Part shown: piece after piece, positions 1-11,943 of the stretch
Numbering within the stretch: the first letter of the stretch is position 1
How the letters are laid out: every line of letters starts with the position of its first letter
Origin: Cycas panzhihuaensis
Lineage: Eukaryota; Cycadophyta
Direction: 5' to 3'
Length of the DNA stretch: 64,000 nt
NCBI GenBank assembly: GCA_023213395.1
Contig: CM041465.1
Coordinates: 223,393,741-223,457,740, forward strand
Notes under the pieces: generated by a model
The model's database searches: none
Seen by the model: the letters and a program-made list of their open reading frames with translations, nothing else
Told to the model about the DNA's origin: nothing
Made by a program: the position numbers and the translations under genes

Positions 1-250
1 CAGATGATACAAATGATCAAAAATCTACATCAAATCATGTATTTTTTATAGATTCCTCACCTATTACTTGGTCTAGTAAAAAAATGCAGGTACTAGCTCT
101 ATCAACGATTTAAGTTGAATATCACATACTTGTTGAAGCCAACAAAGAAGCACTTTGACTTAAATACCTTCTAAATGAAATTGGTTTGTCTCTTAACTCT
201 TCCATTGAACTTAAAGTTGACAATCAAGGTGCTATTGCTATTGCTACAAA
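1..250 (+). pseudogene. Ty1/copia RNase H fragment, second copy of the 30-38 kb element
   Basis: This stretch aligns without gaps to 36901-37150, the RNase H end of the copia element at 30201-37839, with about 6 differences in 250 bases, all but one of them transitions. Reading from base 2 gives the copia RNase H hallmarks: DDTND..STS, a W-S-S-K-K block, and E-A.L.LKYLLNEIG followed by DNQ.AI. Two in-frame stops, TAA at 111-113 and TGA at 156-158, are present in both copies. The homology ends abruptly at about 250 in a microsatellite. The left end lies outside the window. RNase H would degrade the RNA strand during reverse transcription; this copy is dead. Confidence 0.85.
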
Positions 251-270
251 TATATATATATATAGATATG

Positions 271-315
<45 letters not shown>

Positions 316-331
316 ACACACATATATATAT
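250..331. repeat. (TA)n/(CA)n microsatellite
   Basis: A short TA run changes into a long CA run and back to TA. It starts exactly where the copia RNase H homology breaks off, so it marks a rearrangement or slippage junction. Reading frames through it are repeat artefacts. Confidence 0.95.
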
Positions 332-429
332 AGACAAAATGAATAATGATGCAAGTGTTGGCACCATGTGCATGAGGAAGCCAGAATCCTTGCAGTGGGC
401 ATGTATAATCATGCATCTGTGTGCGATAA

Positions 430-2274
430 GTGACCCTATAGAGATTTGAAGCTTTCCTTTATCAAAATCTATGATATAATGGCCACCATACCCTCATGGA
501 CTATCCTCTCATAGACCACTTTCTCCCTCACTTGGAGACTACATACCTCCCAGGATTCTCCTCCTCCTATGCTATGAGGTCCCAGCCTCGCTCTCCTCAT
601 CTTTAGCCCTTCTTTATGATGACATCACTATATGGGTCCTGTTACGTGAGGAATGAGCAACCATCTGATTGACTAGGTGATCAAACCTCTTATAGAGCTG
701 ATCCCTATTGCCCACTAGTTTCTCCCTCTCATCTAGTAGTCGATCCTACTCCCTCTACATCTGTAGAGCCTCTCCTTGAGGACAATGACCCTCATATCAC
801 CATCGGCATCCCCAGCTCCCCCTCGGGCCTCCAGTACCTATACCCTTGCTTGTAGCTAGTCCTTTTTTCCCTGGAGTTGGTACCTCTTGCCTCGCAGCTA
901 ATGGGCCTCCATAGCCCATGTATCCTGCACCCGTACGAGTGGAGCAAAAGCTATCATGTTCCTCCCTACCAACCTGGGCTCCTCACTGGCTATGATAGGA
1001 GGATGTCCCTCCTTGTATATCTACGGGAAGAGCTTGGTAATCACCTGCTTGATCAACTCTCCCATGTTGTGTCCACCTTCCATCCACATATATCAAGATG
1101 TTAGTAGAGGCATATCAAACAATCCATCAATATCAAAGCATATTAAGTAAACTCTATGAGCATGAAATGATCAAAACCACACCTATAACTATAGCCATGA
1201 TCTCATCCTCTCCTAGATCCTCCTCTCTCCTGGAGCACTTGGTGCATTGCCTCCCTCTGCCTCCTCTGTTGTAAGGACCTCTCCTCTACCTACAACTAAT
1301 GCTACCTCTATTGCTACCATGATCATTGCCACTACCTCTGGATCTTCACTTGCAACTCCCTCACTTGCCTTCTTGCCTCCTAGTTCTTCCTTAGGAGTGT
1401 TTGTTGCCTTGCCTCTGTCCTCATCATTACCCCAGTGGATGGCATGATATGGATCACTGATATAGTCACCCACTCTGAAGAGGTCCAGGGATGTAGCTGG
1501 TATTGACTACCTAACATGCATTGGCTCCCCCGCACTCCTAAATCAAGTCTACCATCTGTGCACCATTAGCACATGAGTTGATATGGGCTGGGGACCCACT
1601 GTTGGAGCCACTCCATGGAAGTGGTCAAAGAACTAGCACTGAAGGAGTATATAGAATGATAATCCCCCTCATTTAACTCTCTAGATTTGATAGATAGGCA
1701 GTGAGATTGGCCTCTATCAAAGTGGCCTAGTCGAAGTGCTCCCCTTACTTACACCTCTGGACTGTCACCATCCAGCCTCCTAAGATATCTCTATAGTTTT
1801 ATTTCTAGGAAATCTAGAATAGAATGGTGAAAACAATCATCTTCCTCACTCAAGGAATCCTGGACATAACAATTATTTTCAAGCGTATTGCCCTCTATTC
1901 CCAATGACCTCGACTAATGAAAAACCTAGTTGTCTTATGATGGGTAGCATCTGTGCTAGGAAGGGTCCCTAGTGCTACTAGTGAGCCACTATCTAGCACC
2001 CCTAAAACCCTCCTCACATCCATATGAGTCACTATGATGTCCCCCACCTAAGGGAGATGTGATCCTAATGAGAAATGATATCCACTAGGAGGGCCTTGTT
2101 CGATGCATACTGCAACATTTGGATGATCTTCTTGAGCCTACAACATCATAGTATAGTCCTCTCCTGCTGCTCTAACAAATCTTTAAATCTGACCATCACT
2201 TTGCTTATGTTCTCATGGTTGTCAACTGTGATAATAGGCTACAAAAGTAATAAAAACTCATGATCATTAGCCAT
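430..2274 (-). pseudogene. Decayed ORF, possibly plant-mobile-domain-like or retroelement gag
   Basis: An ATG on the minus strand at 2274 (MANDHEF) opens a frame that is the same as that of the open stretch 1473-1213 (GDYISDPYHAIHWG), with many stops and at least one local frame change between. Around 2050-1930 the pattern W-D-H.SLRWGD.IVTHMDV followed by a hydrophobic LGVLDSG resembles the GE.T.T..DV..ILG pattern of the plant mobile domain found in some transposon proteins. Further downstream (about 830-650) a charged stretch (KERLYR, LLDEREKLVGN) could form a coiled coil. I do not recognise the family firmly; a retroelement gag is the main alternative. It is broken in any case. Confidence 0.3.
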
Positions 2275-3445
2275 AATTCACTCTACTAAGTAAAATCTCT
2301 CTTAGATCATCAAAAATAGGGAAAATTGACAAGAAATTAACAAAATTTCTAAGTTTTTTTCTTTTTTTCTAGCTATTAGCCTTGACACCACTAATATATT
2401 CATGATATCGCGAATATCTTAGTAGGCCCCATAGGCTGGCCTTCATCCTGCGAGGAAGTTTGTGGCACCATAAATAATTTTGTGGTCCCGTAACCTTCCC
2501 CCCTATTTTTTTTTTTTTTTGTGGATTTTGACTAGTCCACTAGGACTAAGGGTCTCTAATGCCCTAGTCTAGCCCCTTCTAAATCCTCAAACAGTCCCAT
2601 AAGGCCCAATTCACCTATTAAAGGCCCAAAAACACAACAAAAAGCATTAATGATAAAAACTAAAATTGAAAGGCTAAGGGCTAGATCAACATATTGGGCC
2701 AAGCCTAGTAGAGCCATCACCATCTCTCGCTCCTAGGCTCGATGTCTCTCTCTACGCATCGATTTGATGGTTGAATCTCCTCCACCAAGCATGTGATAGG
2801 GTAATAATGTTGAGTGTTGGAGGCGCAGAGCTCCCAAATTGCATGAGGTCATGTGAAAATAAATATCATTTTTACCCCTCACCTTCCTTTTATACATAGG
2901 CCCCCCTGGAGCACCACACCCTCTTTTTGCCTTAGAAAATCCATCAGGACTATTTCCTCTAGCCCATCTTTGATCTCTTCAGGGCCTAGGCCTAATTTCA
3001 CTCCTAAATGCACCTTTTCTCTGCAGTTTCATGCATTTATGGCACCCTTTTTGGCTCTTATGCAAGTCCTTTTCATCCCTCTTTTTTGACTACCCAAAAT
3101 GACACTAGTGTTTATACTCCACAAGCTCGTCTTGACTCATCAGATTTGTTTTTACGATTATTTTAGCTCATTAGGGCTCCTAATGAGAGCTTCCCCCTAC
3201 TAGAGCCTCCTCATTGGTCTTGTACCAATGTTGTGACCTTATAGTTGGCTTAATTTCTTGATGATTCTTCTTCCTCTATGAGGCGAGCCCTCTGCTAGCC
3301 TAGCAGCTACTAATAGGGCTCTCTTATCCTCTTATGGTCATCCTTTTGAGTTGTCATGAGTAGTTAAGCCTCACCTCCACATCTTTCTTTTACTCTACAC
3401 ACTCCTCTTCCACTCTTTCATGAGTCTTATCTCTTTTCCTGTGCT
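2275..3445. other. No gene recognised; contains a T-tract
   Basis: The region lies between the decayed minus-strand ORF and the plus-strand RNase H remnant. It holds a homopolymer T run near 2507-2520 and short open frames with no recognisable domain. The text at 3300-3440 leads in frame-like fashion into the RNase H remnant and is probably more of the same gypsy element, but no catalytic motif is visible. Confidence 0.5.
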
Positions 3446-3860
3446 ATGGTTCTCCTCATTTACACTGATGGTGGAAGTCGTGGAAACCTGGGACCTTTCG
3501 CAGCTACTTGGATCATCCATGATCTTTCTGGGCATGATCTCATATGTTTTAGGATGTGCCTACTCAAGGCCACAAACAATGAAGTAGAGTACACCACCTT
3601 TATAGAGGCTCTCACCGATGCACTTCGCTTCCACTGTGGCCTCATCATTTTGTTTCATTTTGTCATAATTAACTCAGGTATAATGAGTCCTTTGTCCCTA
3701 ATTAAGGTCCCTCACCTCAATTACTAGGTTGCTCTTATCCTCTTTCCCTGCGGTGGAAATTCAACATATTCCTAGTGATCAAAATTCCAAAGTAGATAGC
3801 TTAATTTACCACATCCTCAAACGTCGTCTCCCTCTCCTAGATGATCCTTCCCATGCAACC
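3446..3860 (+). pseudogene. RNase H domain of a Ty3/gypsy element (aRNH-like), decayed
   Basis: The frame from 3446 begins LIYTDGGSRGN.GPFAATW, the first strand and catalytic Asp of RNase HI. NNEVEYT.F.EAL.DALR follows, with the second catalytic Glu. The expected third acidic position (usually SDS) reads INS, consistent with a G-to-A change. After a frame slip near 3730, the C-terminal block I-P-S-D-Q-N-S-K-V-D-S-L carries the last Asp. This form resembles the extra RNase H carried by some plant Tat-lineage gypsy elements and plant RNase H-like proteins; family knowledge, not proof. It lies 600 bp upstream of a polypurine tract and LTR on the same strand, so it most likely belongs to that element. 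No integrase is visible between them. Confidence 0.7.
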
Positions 3861-4468
3861 TAATAGGTTAGCTCCTTGCACAAACTTTTGGATTATCATC
3901 CATTCCTTATTGTGATTACTCTCACACCTCCAAAAATAGGCCATTGATGAGGCTAAACTATGGTGACTGTAGGTTTGTTTCTCTACTTGGCATTCATACT
4001 ATCTGTGGTACAACTTTTACACACTTTTCAACTACATTCCTAGCTTTCTAGATTAGGTTTATATAATTTCTAGACCCCAGTGATATTATGTCTATCTCGT
4101 ATGTGAAGGTGATGGGCATCCCTCATCCCCTTATTTTTTCTACTACCCTTTTGTTTCTATAGGGATCCTGATCCCATATTATTCTTTAGGGTCATGTAAC
4201 CTACCTAGTGGTCACCATCGGTAACCCCTAGGTCACTTTCCCATCACCCTATATATGTCTTGGGTCTAGGGCTATGTACTCTAAGGATTGGTTGAGCCAC
4301 GTCTCCTCTTCCTTGCCCAAATATATATTTCCTATCTATGTAATCTATTGTGATATTTGCTACCCACGTTGGTTATTGATACACGAGCTTTATACATTAT
4401 TATTGATGAGATTGTGTTAATAACATTCACCATCATCTGACGCTTCTAAGTGATGAGGTTCTACTGCC

Positions 4469-4478
4469 AAGGGGGCAA
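4469..4478 (+). promoter_or_regulatory. Polypurine tract of the plus-strand gypsy element
   Basis: The run AAGGGGGCAA sits directly before TGTTTCTTGGC, the LTR start. It would prime plus-strand DNA synthesis. A relic, GGCA, precedes the related LTR at 63261. Confidence 0.6.
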
Positions 4479-5340
4479 TGTTTCTTGGCTACTAGGAATG
4501 GATTGGAACATCATCGCATAGGTATGACCAAGTATATATTCTTTCTCTTACACTATATCATATTCTTATAGTTATTATGGCATGCAATGTTTATATGGTT
4601 GTTTGAGTGCTTCATTGGTTTGCTTAATCATCTTGCTTGTGCATGACATCTGCCTATGATGACTAGGACTCCATTCCAATGGCATGATAGCTTTAAGGTG
4701 ATCTCCCTTCTAATTACAGGTACTTAGGGCCTCTATAGCCCAATTTATATATACCTTGATCTACTTTATTACACCTACCTCTTTCCTCTCTACCTCATCT
4801 ATCCCTCGATCTATTTACGGGAGTTTACCAAGAGTTTTAAGGGTAGGTGTCCCCCCCCATTGCTTGCTTATCACTTGATTTCTCCTTGTACCTCATTAGG
4901 ATTCACTTCCTAGCTTCCTTTCATATTCTAACACTTCGCCTGTTACTATTTTCATGAGGTTTTGACCCCGTTAGGTGATATTTGTCATGCATTTTTGTAT
5001 GTTACTGGTATGTAGAGTGGTCCTAGGTTAGCACACAAATCTCTAGGGAGGAGTTCCAAGCCCCCAATATGGCTTACTCCTCCTTCTTACTTTCTTTTAT
5101 TATTTATTATTACCATCTTGTATTTTTGTTACTTCCTTATAGCCTTTTCTCTCTACCTCACTCTAATTATTGCATCGCTAATATATTAGTGGTGTTGTGA
5201 ATAAGTTCGCAGTGCAACTATTATGACGTTTGCTGCCACTAGAAATGGCTAATTTTGGGAATTATGACCGAGCAATGCACTACCCTGCCTCAAGACTTGC
5301 CTAGGTTGAGCCCTAATGGCCCTGAGGCTTTCCCAAATGA
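4479..5340 (+). mobile_element. 3' LTR of a plus-strand Ty3/gypsy element (right end uncertain)
   Basis: The sequence starts TGTTTCTTGGCTACTAGG after a polypurine tract. It aligns piecewise to 63261-64000, which starts TATTTCCCGGCTATTGGG. Shared blocks include GGAATGG near the start, a CATCT/TGCATG..CTATGA block around 4630-4670 versus 63425-63460, and GCAGTGC.ACTATT near 5205-5222 versus 63843-63863. The end shown is where the alignment runs out because the window ends; the LTR probably continues. No second LTR is seen upstream of the RNase H within the window. Confidence 0.55.
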
Positions 5341-7289
5341 ACAAAAATCCCAAAATTCGTATTCATTTGGATCATTCATTCATTCAACAAAAAACAAAAA
5401 AAAAGAAACACTCTTTGCAGGAAAATAACTCTTTTCTTTCCTTCTTCTTTCTCCAATTCTCTTCCACTCCTCTTATACATAGGAATTATAGGTTTTCTTC
5501 CACAACCAAGAAGAGGACAACCAAAAGTAGGCCAAGCCAAGTAAAGAGCACCTTCCCATCAAGAAAGCGACAAAGGATCTCCTCCTTCTCTTCACAAAAC
5601 GAAGGCTTCATCTCCTCCAACACTGCTCTTCACTTTAAAATATCATCCTTGCATGGTAAATCTATTTTCTCTGATTTTCCTTTACAAGAATCTCATTTTT
5701 TGTGGTTTATGGTTTGCTATTTTGTAGCCATATGACCCTAGATCTATGCTTGGGTTAGTTTTGTATTTATTTTGGGCCATATTTTGCTTAGCGTAAGGAG
5801 GCAATACCTCATTTTCTCCATTTTTCTCACCCTCCACATACCAAACCTTCAAGCTTTAGAAATAAGGAAGCTAAACCAAGCCAAGGGATCTTGTGAAGAG
5901 GCCCATAGGTTGGAGTTCCAACTCTTAAAGCTACCTCTCACTTGGGTAATCTCCTCTCCTACACTTTGAGGTCTATTTCCTTGCACTCTACCACTAGTTT
6001 TAGAGTTTTGGTTTGTTGTGAGGCCTACACACATATATATCCACCTTGTACTTACTTCCAAACCCTAGCCAAGTGAGCTATCCATAGCTCGTAGGGATCC
6101 ATTGCCATTTAGAGGAGGTTTCCATCTTGAGGCAACACTCATTTTCTTTACTCTTTTTACATATTGTGATTATCGTACACACTCACTAAAATTGCTAAAC
6201 AAGAAATATATGACCTTCTATTTGTTTCACCATTGGTTCACATATCCACATACTAATATCATATATCAAGAATATACATACATACAGATATCTTGCTTAT
6301 GGGAGGACTTGCTCTCTTTTATGCTATAGGTTGGAGACCATTTTGTGAACCAAGCAACAAATCGTAAAAAGGGTAACGTTTTATTTGTTTCTAAGTTTTA
6401 TTTTCACTTCATTTCCATTTTTCATTCTTGCATTATTTCTTGTCTAGGGACGGTAAGTAAGCCCCATTTGGAGGATAGGGGAATGTAAGGAAGCCCTGCT
6501 AAAACTCCATCAATAACATTATGACAATAAGAGGAGTGAAGTTGCTAACACAGAGGGTGCATGGAGAAGGAGTTGCATCGCTCCATCAGCTATCACATAT
6601 CCAGGTTGACTCCATTCAACCCTTCCTCTCTTCATTCCTTTCACCACCCTTTTTCACCCTTAAACAAAATATATAGAAAAGGAGAAATATTCTACTTTAT
6701 TTCTTTTGTACATTTGCATGTTACATGAGAAAGAAATCATAACGAACTAAACTCCCTTTCTCCTCCTTTTTCACATTAGGAACAAAGTTTTACATGTTTC
6801 CTTTTCATTTGACCCTATATGTTGCGTATTGAAAAGATAAAAGTAAAGTGCACTTGATTCCTTCTTTGCACGAATAGAAAATATCATTACATCTCTCTTA
6901 TTAGTTGCATTGAAAAAGGAACTAATTACATGTAAATGGTCACTGCATTCTCTCTCTCTTCTTTTATCCCTTAAATAATCTTTTGAGAGAAAAGTAATTG
7001 AGAGCGAGGGAGAGCAGTTAGTTTAATTTGTTATCATCTTTCATTTACAGCATAAACATTACAATAATTAACATCACTATAATCATTGATTAGAAACAAA
7101 CCTACTTACAATAAATAAACAAGCACCAACTTCCCTATATTCTCCTCGTAACTCGAGGGAAAGTTTGAAATCTAGTTGCAACCAAATGATCGCAACATCT
7201 CCTCACCCTATGCACCTAATGTTGCCAACCTTAGCTTCTTAAGGGTAACCCCTTAAGCATTGAAACCACCTACCTTGGACTCTCATTTG
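5341..7289. other. No gene recognised; probable continuation of LTR U5/flank
   Basis: Pyrimidine-rich tracts (about 5430-5470) and AT-rich text with scattered short open frames. The longest, 5316-5735, is lysine/serine/phenylalanine-rich with no domain and starts inside the LTR, so I do not call it a gene. Part of this stretch may be the remainder of the long gypsy LTR. Confidence 0.4.
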
Positions 7290-10200
7290 CAATGCTCATT
7301 ACTCTTTCTTTCTTACTTCTAGGGTTCCTTTCTACAAGGAACCGTTGCTCTTTTGTCTCCTTTTCAAGAGTAGATCTTCTTTCCCTCTTTCACCTTAAGG
7401 GTAGGAGAGCCCTACCTTTGGCTACTTTGCAACCCAAGGATGCCTTTCTCATTCCCTTTATTTCACATCAAGGAGGTTCCCTTGGAAGAGAGGTGACTTA
7501 CGCTTGATTGTGGTTCCTTAAACCTGTGTTCTAATGCGTGGATGCCCTTTCAAGGTAACCTATCATTCCTTTGAGGTCTTTAGGCGCCTTTTGTAGTTTT
7601 AGTGTTGGCCTAGAAGTCCTTATCCGTAGTGATCCCCAAGAGTTGTGCTTCCAACTTCCATTATGGCCTTGATGGCCTACACAACTTTCTCACCCTTGGC
7701 TATATTATTTTGTGTCATATTAATTTCTTTTGCAACTCCATCTCGTAAAGGTTGTATTGGCAACCTTTCCCACAATTGAGAGAGGTGCTTTATTTTCTTA
7801 TTTAATCTTTAGTTCTTTATCCTCAAGGTTGCATTCTCCTGCATCAAACATTATAGTTGTGATTGCAGAGAATTGGCCTTATGTTTTACCACTTGCCCTA
7901 TGTTCATATGTAACTCCACAACCTCAACTACTAAATCCTCTTGTAAAGACCATGGGATGGTCTTCACTTGCTTCTTCCCCTTCACTATAACCTTTTGTAA
8001 CACCTTATCTTCTTTCCTTTATTGACATAATCTTTCTTCTACTATTTTATTAGTTATTAAGGCCTTAGCCCCAAATGTAGATACTGTTTTAGATTTCATT
8101 TATTTTTCAAACCAAGTGTCTAATACAAACAATTGTTCTTCAGTATGCTCTCCCCCTTGAGTCTTACTAGTCTACATACACTACTAGGGGCTATCATGGG
8201 TTATTTATAAAGGAGTTTGTTTTGGCATTTTTGAAGAGGTTTGATCCAATTCTCTTGTCACTTCCTCAAGTTGTAGATCCCCTTAGATGTAGGTATCAAC
8301 TTGCTGTGGGCTATCTTAGTACTCATTTCAATTTGTTTGGGGATTACTTATATAGTTGTTAGATTGACCACATCTTCTTGCTTTGTGGTAGTGGTTTCTA
8401 ATACTATAGTAGTCAGTAATACTCTTGGCTACCATGACAACCCTATCTAGAGAAATATCATGTCTAATTATAAATTTACTTGGTTGCTTATGGGCTCAAC
8501 ATTATTAGTTCCTATGTCTCCTACATTATTAGTAGGCGGGCTTGCACCCTACACCATCTCCTCTTGTCCTAGTAAAATACTTGGTTCTCTAAAAGGCAGG
8601 TCTAAGGATTTACATATATTTTAGGTAACCAAATTAGCCATCATAGGGGTAATTGACATGTCTAATTGGCTTCTTTTTGTTGCAACTTGGACCGTTCTTA
8701 TTCCTTCTAGATTACCCATATCATTAGTAACAGATGGGATTGATACAAGCTCCTTCAATATATTTTCTCCTTCCACAAACTTCATCTTTTTAGCTCCATC
8801 CTATGGTGCTTGTAGAGTAGAATAGATGGTTGGGATACTGGATGTGTCCTAGATGGTGATAGTGCATGTGACCTCTCTTACAATAATCTTGTTGTAGCCT
8901 ATGGAAATTGAGTTATGACCTTTGGTGGGGGGGAATTGGAAGGATTTTTTTTGTCTTTTGGCTAGATGTTTGGATAAGTGTCTCTATCCTATTCTCTGAA
9001 AGGGAGAAGATAGACTTCAACAAATCATTGCTATTTCCACCCTTTATGACCAACCTCTTATCATCTTTTATACTATCCTATTGAGAAGTACTGGTATCTA
9101 TGAATTCATTAGGAATAAACTTTTAACTTGCTATATAAATATTTTTCTTGGCCTTTGGATTCCTAAAATTCTCTAGGCCATCAAGCATTTGCCTTTGGCA
9201 TATTAAATGTATACTAGCCAAACAATTACTTATCACCTTATCTACATCATAAAATCTTGATGGAGCCTTCCTTAGTTTGCAATCCTTTAATGAGGTACAT
9301 ATCATATTAATTTTTGGCTATCTATTTACCTCCCAATAATCCATATGTATTGACCTTGTTTAATAAGGGATCTTCTTCCATTTAGCTTGTAGTGTGGCTC
9401 TTATTGATGACAATTATTTATAAACATTCATAAGGCACATATGGGTCAATGGGTGTTTAGGTGAATACAAAGCACAACCTTGATATTCATACAACCAGAT
9501 AGTGCAAAAATCCTCAAACAAGTGAAAATCCTGATCCCTCTTTTAAGGAATTGCCCTAAGTTTTTTTTGACATCCTTATTTGTTCTTACTAGCTCATAAT
9601 AAAACTTTGTTACTAAAAATGAAAAATCATCTACAATCTGATAATAGAATAATGGTGCATTTTAATTATATACCTTAGAGAATTTGAAATGAATGGGGGT
9701 GCCTTCTTTAAATGACCCTACATTTGGTGGGAAATGGGTCATTTGTAGTGTCCCTAAATTTGTGTAAACCAAATATCCCATCATATAAAAACTTCCACCT
9801 TTAAATGTTGTGCTCAACTACCTTATAATATGATTACTGAGAATTGTTACTTAGTTAAATGATTAACTAGTCTCTTGACATTAAACAATAATGTATGCAT
9901 GCCTTTGGGTTTAGCTTTAAATCCTATGCACAACCAAGTACCTTAGCTAATAGAATGATCAAAAGACAAGTTTGACCATTGTATGTTATTGATAGAGTAT
10001 CATTCTTCCTTTTAGGAAACTTGGATGGAACTATCACCTAATTGGCCATTGTCTACACATTGTAGGGTGATTTAATTTCTCTATTTATGTTTTATTGGGG
10101 TGTTCATTTTTAGATTTTCCAATTTCCTATCCTTAGTTGCAACTTCCATGAGCCTATTTTGGTCATATGACATTATGGGCTTCAATAAATAGAAAATTCT

Positions 10201-10300
10201 TCTAAATTTTTTGAGTGAGAGGTCATAAACTAATTATCCTTTATTATTGGTAACAAGACTCTCCTTTAAGTTGAGATATTAAGAGAAAAGACATACCAAC
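7290..10300 (-). pseudogene. Unrecognised decayed minus-strand coding region with a coiled-coil stretch
   Basis: Read on the minus strand, protein-like text recurs for about 3 kb with stops and frame slips. Near 9770-9480 it gives GTPIHFKFSKVYN followed by YYQIVDDFSFLVTKFYYE. Near 8800-8600 it gives KKMKFVEGENILKELVS. Near 7930-7790 a leucine-heptad stretch (SLQSQL..LMQENATLRIKN) would form a coiled coil. I do not recognise the family. Repetition in similar contexts would suggest a transposon-encoded protein such as a gag or accessory ORF. It is too broken to be functional. Confidence 0.25.
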
Positions 10301-11943
10301 TTTGGATATGTGAATATTGGAGGAGCAAAGCCTATTTATACTAGTCTAGTTTTCCGTAAGTCACTTTGTACCTTTTTTCTCCCTATTATATAATTCTAGC
10401 CAATTCCCCTTATAGTTGACTAATGATAATCAACATGTTTGAAGAAAACTTAGTCTATGAATGCAATGCAAACTTGACCACCCCTCCTTTCTCTATTTTT
10501 CACTAATTCAGTAGTATCAATCACTTTATTTTTTGCTACTATACTTCATTATAAATGATGAAGATTGAAGGAGAAAGTATTAAACTAAGCATCTAGATGT
10601 TTGTTAATGCCAAAACCTTTACATACTCTTGTTTTAATTGAATATCTACTACTTTATTGCATTAATAAATTATCACTCTTTTATCCTATAAATGCTTATT
10701 TGTAAGCTCACACCTTGTGCATGCTTTGGAATTATGGCTAGATTTACCCTTGCCTTATTTCCAATTTTGTGAGTTATGAAGTCCTTAGATATTTTATGTG
10801 TGTCCTTAATCAAATAATCCTAATTCCTCCTTGTAAAGACTAACCTCACAACTTGCTTCTATTGTCTTTCTTTGATACTTCATAAATAAGCATATGGCTT
10901 TTATACAAAATTTCCTTGTTGCTACCACACATTCAAGCATCAAGGGTCATGATATTCTTTTCAAGTCTTACCTTCACTACTTTTTCCTTTTACCCTTTGA
11001 TTCCATATTCAGGACTAAGCAAGATCTCCTTTTACGAGTGCTCAAGATGTTTCCATGTGTCTTCTTATTTAATGATCACAATTCACCTTGTAATTAACTA
11101 TTTTGTAACTCACTGTAATCACCATACTCTCTTTTACTATTACAATCAAGTAAGTGGTTGCACATATATTTGAATCAAACTACTAATCTCACCTTGTTCC
11201 TTTCTCACTTGTAGGTCATCCTATTTATGCTTTGTCTACTCACTTACCAATGATTAAAGGCCTTGCTTGCATGTGATCCTAGTTGTAACCATGCATAAAC
11301 AAATCACTACTTATAGCTTATTTGATACCTTTTCATTTCATATGCTTCTATTTTATGACTCATTTTTCAAATGCTCCTTTAAGTAAGGCTCTCTTCTACC
11401 ATGCTATAAGATTGCTCCATGTATACTTCCAATCAATGACCATGATTTTCTTTATGCTACATAACTCAGCCTATTTAACGTCTCTTTTTCTTCATCACTT
11501 GAAATTTGTAAAAGCTTTTATTATAAATGACATAAGATATGATGCCAAATTTTGAGGCAAGTCACTAATGCAACCCTCAGTAAATGTTTCTTGTAAGGTG
11601 GAGGGTGGAGGTGAAATGATTCAAGTGGATCCTCGACCCTTCTATTATGAAGAAGGGATGACTCTCTAGTTGTGTGTTGAGCAAGCGGAAAGATCAAACT
11701 ATTTCTTGTGTATTTTACCATTTACAAAACAAACCTAAATCAAGAAATAAATAAGATAAACCAAATCAAGCAAATAATACAAACAATGCAAATAATACCC
11801 ACTTTAGCTTAGTGAAGATAACAAATTTCCAATATGTGGAAGGATCATGAGGGTTCATACTGCAATATATGTCTTAGGCTTTCCTACTTGTCTACTCCCT
11901 AATGTCTCTCTAAAGGTGATACCCTAATCTAGACTAATATCTT
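10301..11943. other. No gene recognised; weak internal similarity
   Basis: AT-rich sequence with short pseudo-open frames only. The stretch 10980-11110 and the stretch 11370-11470 look alike in places (AAGCAAGATCTCC versus AAGTAAGGCTCTC, then TTTCCATGTGTCTTC versus CTCCATGTATACTTC), hinting at an old duplication about 400 bp apart. Confidence 0.35.

Noticed and set aside
171-449. Open frames of about 80 codons around the CA/TA microsatellite
   Set aside because: Cys/Val and Thr/His repeats from the microsatellite; the only real coding relic is the copia RNase H up to base 250.
2387-5200. Inverted match AATATATTAGTGGTGT between about 2387-2403 and 5180-5195
   Set aside because: Sixteen bases in AT-rich sequence over this window can occur by chance, and flanking similarity is weak.
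5316-5735. 139-codon plus-strand open frame
   Set aside because: Low-complexity Lys/Ser/Phe composition, begins inside a gypsy LTR, no recognisable domain or supporting signals.
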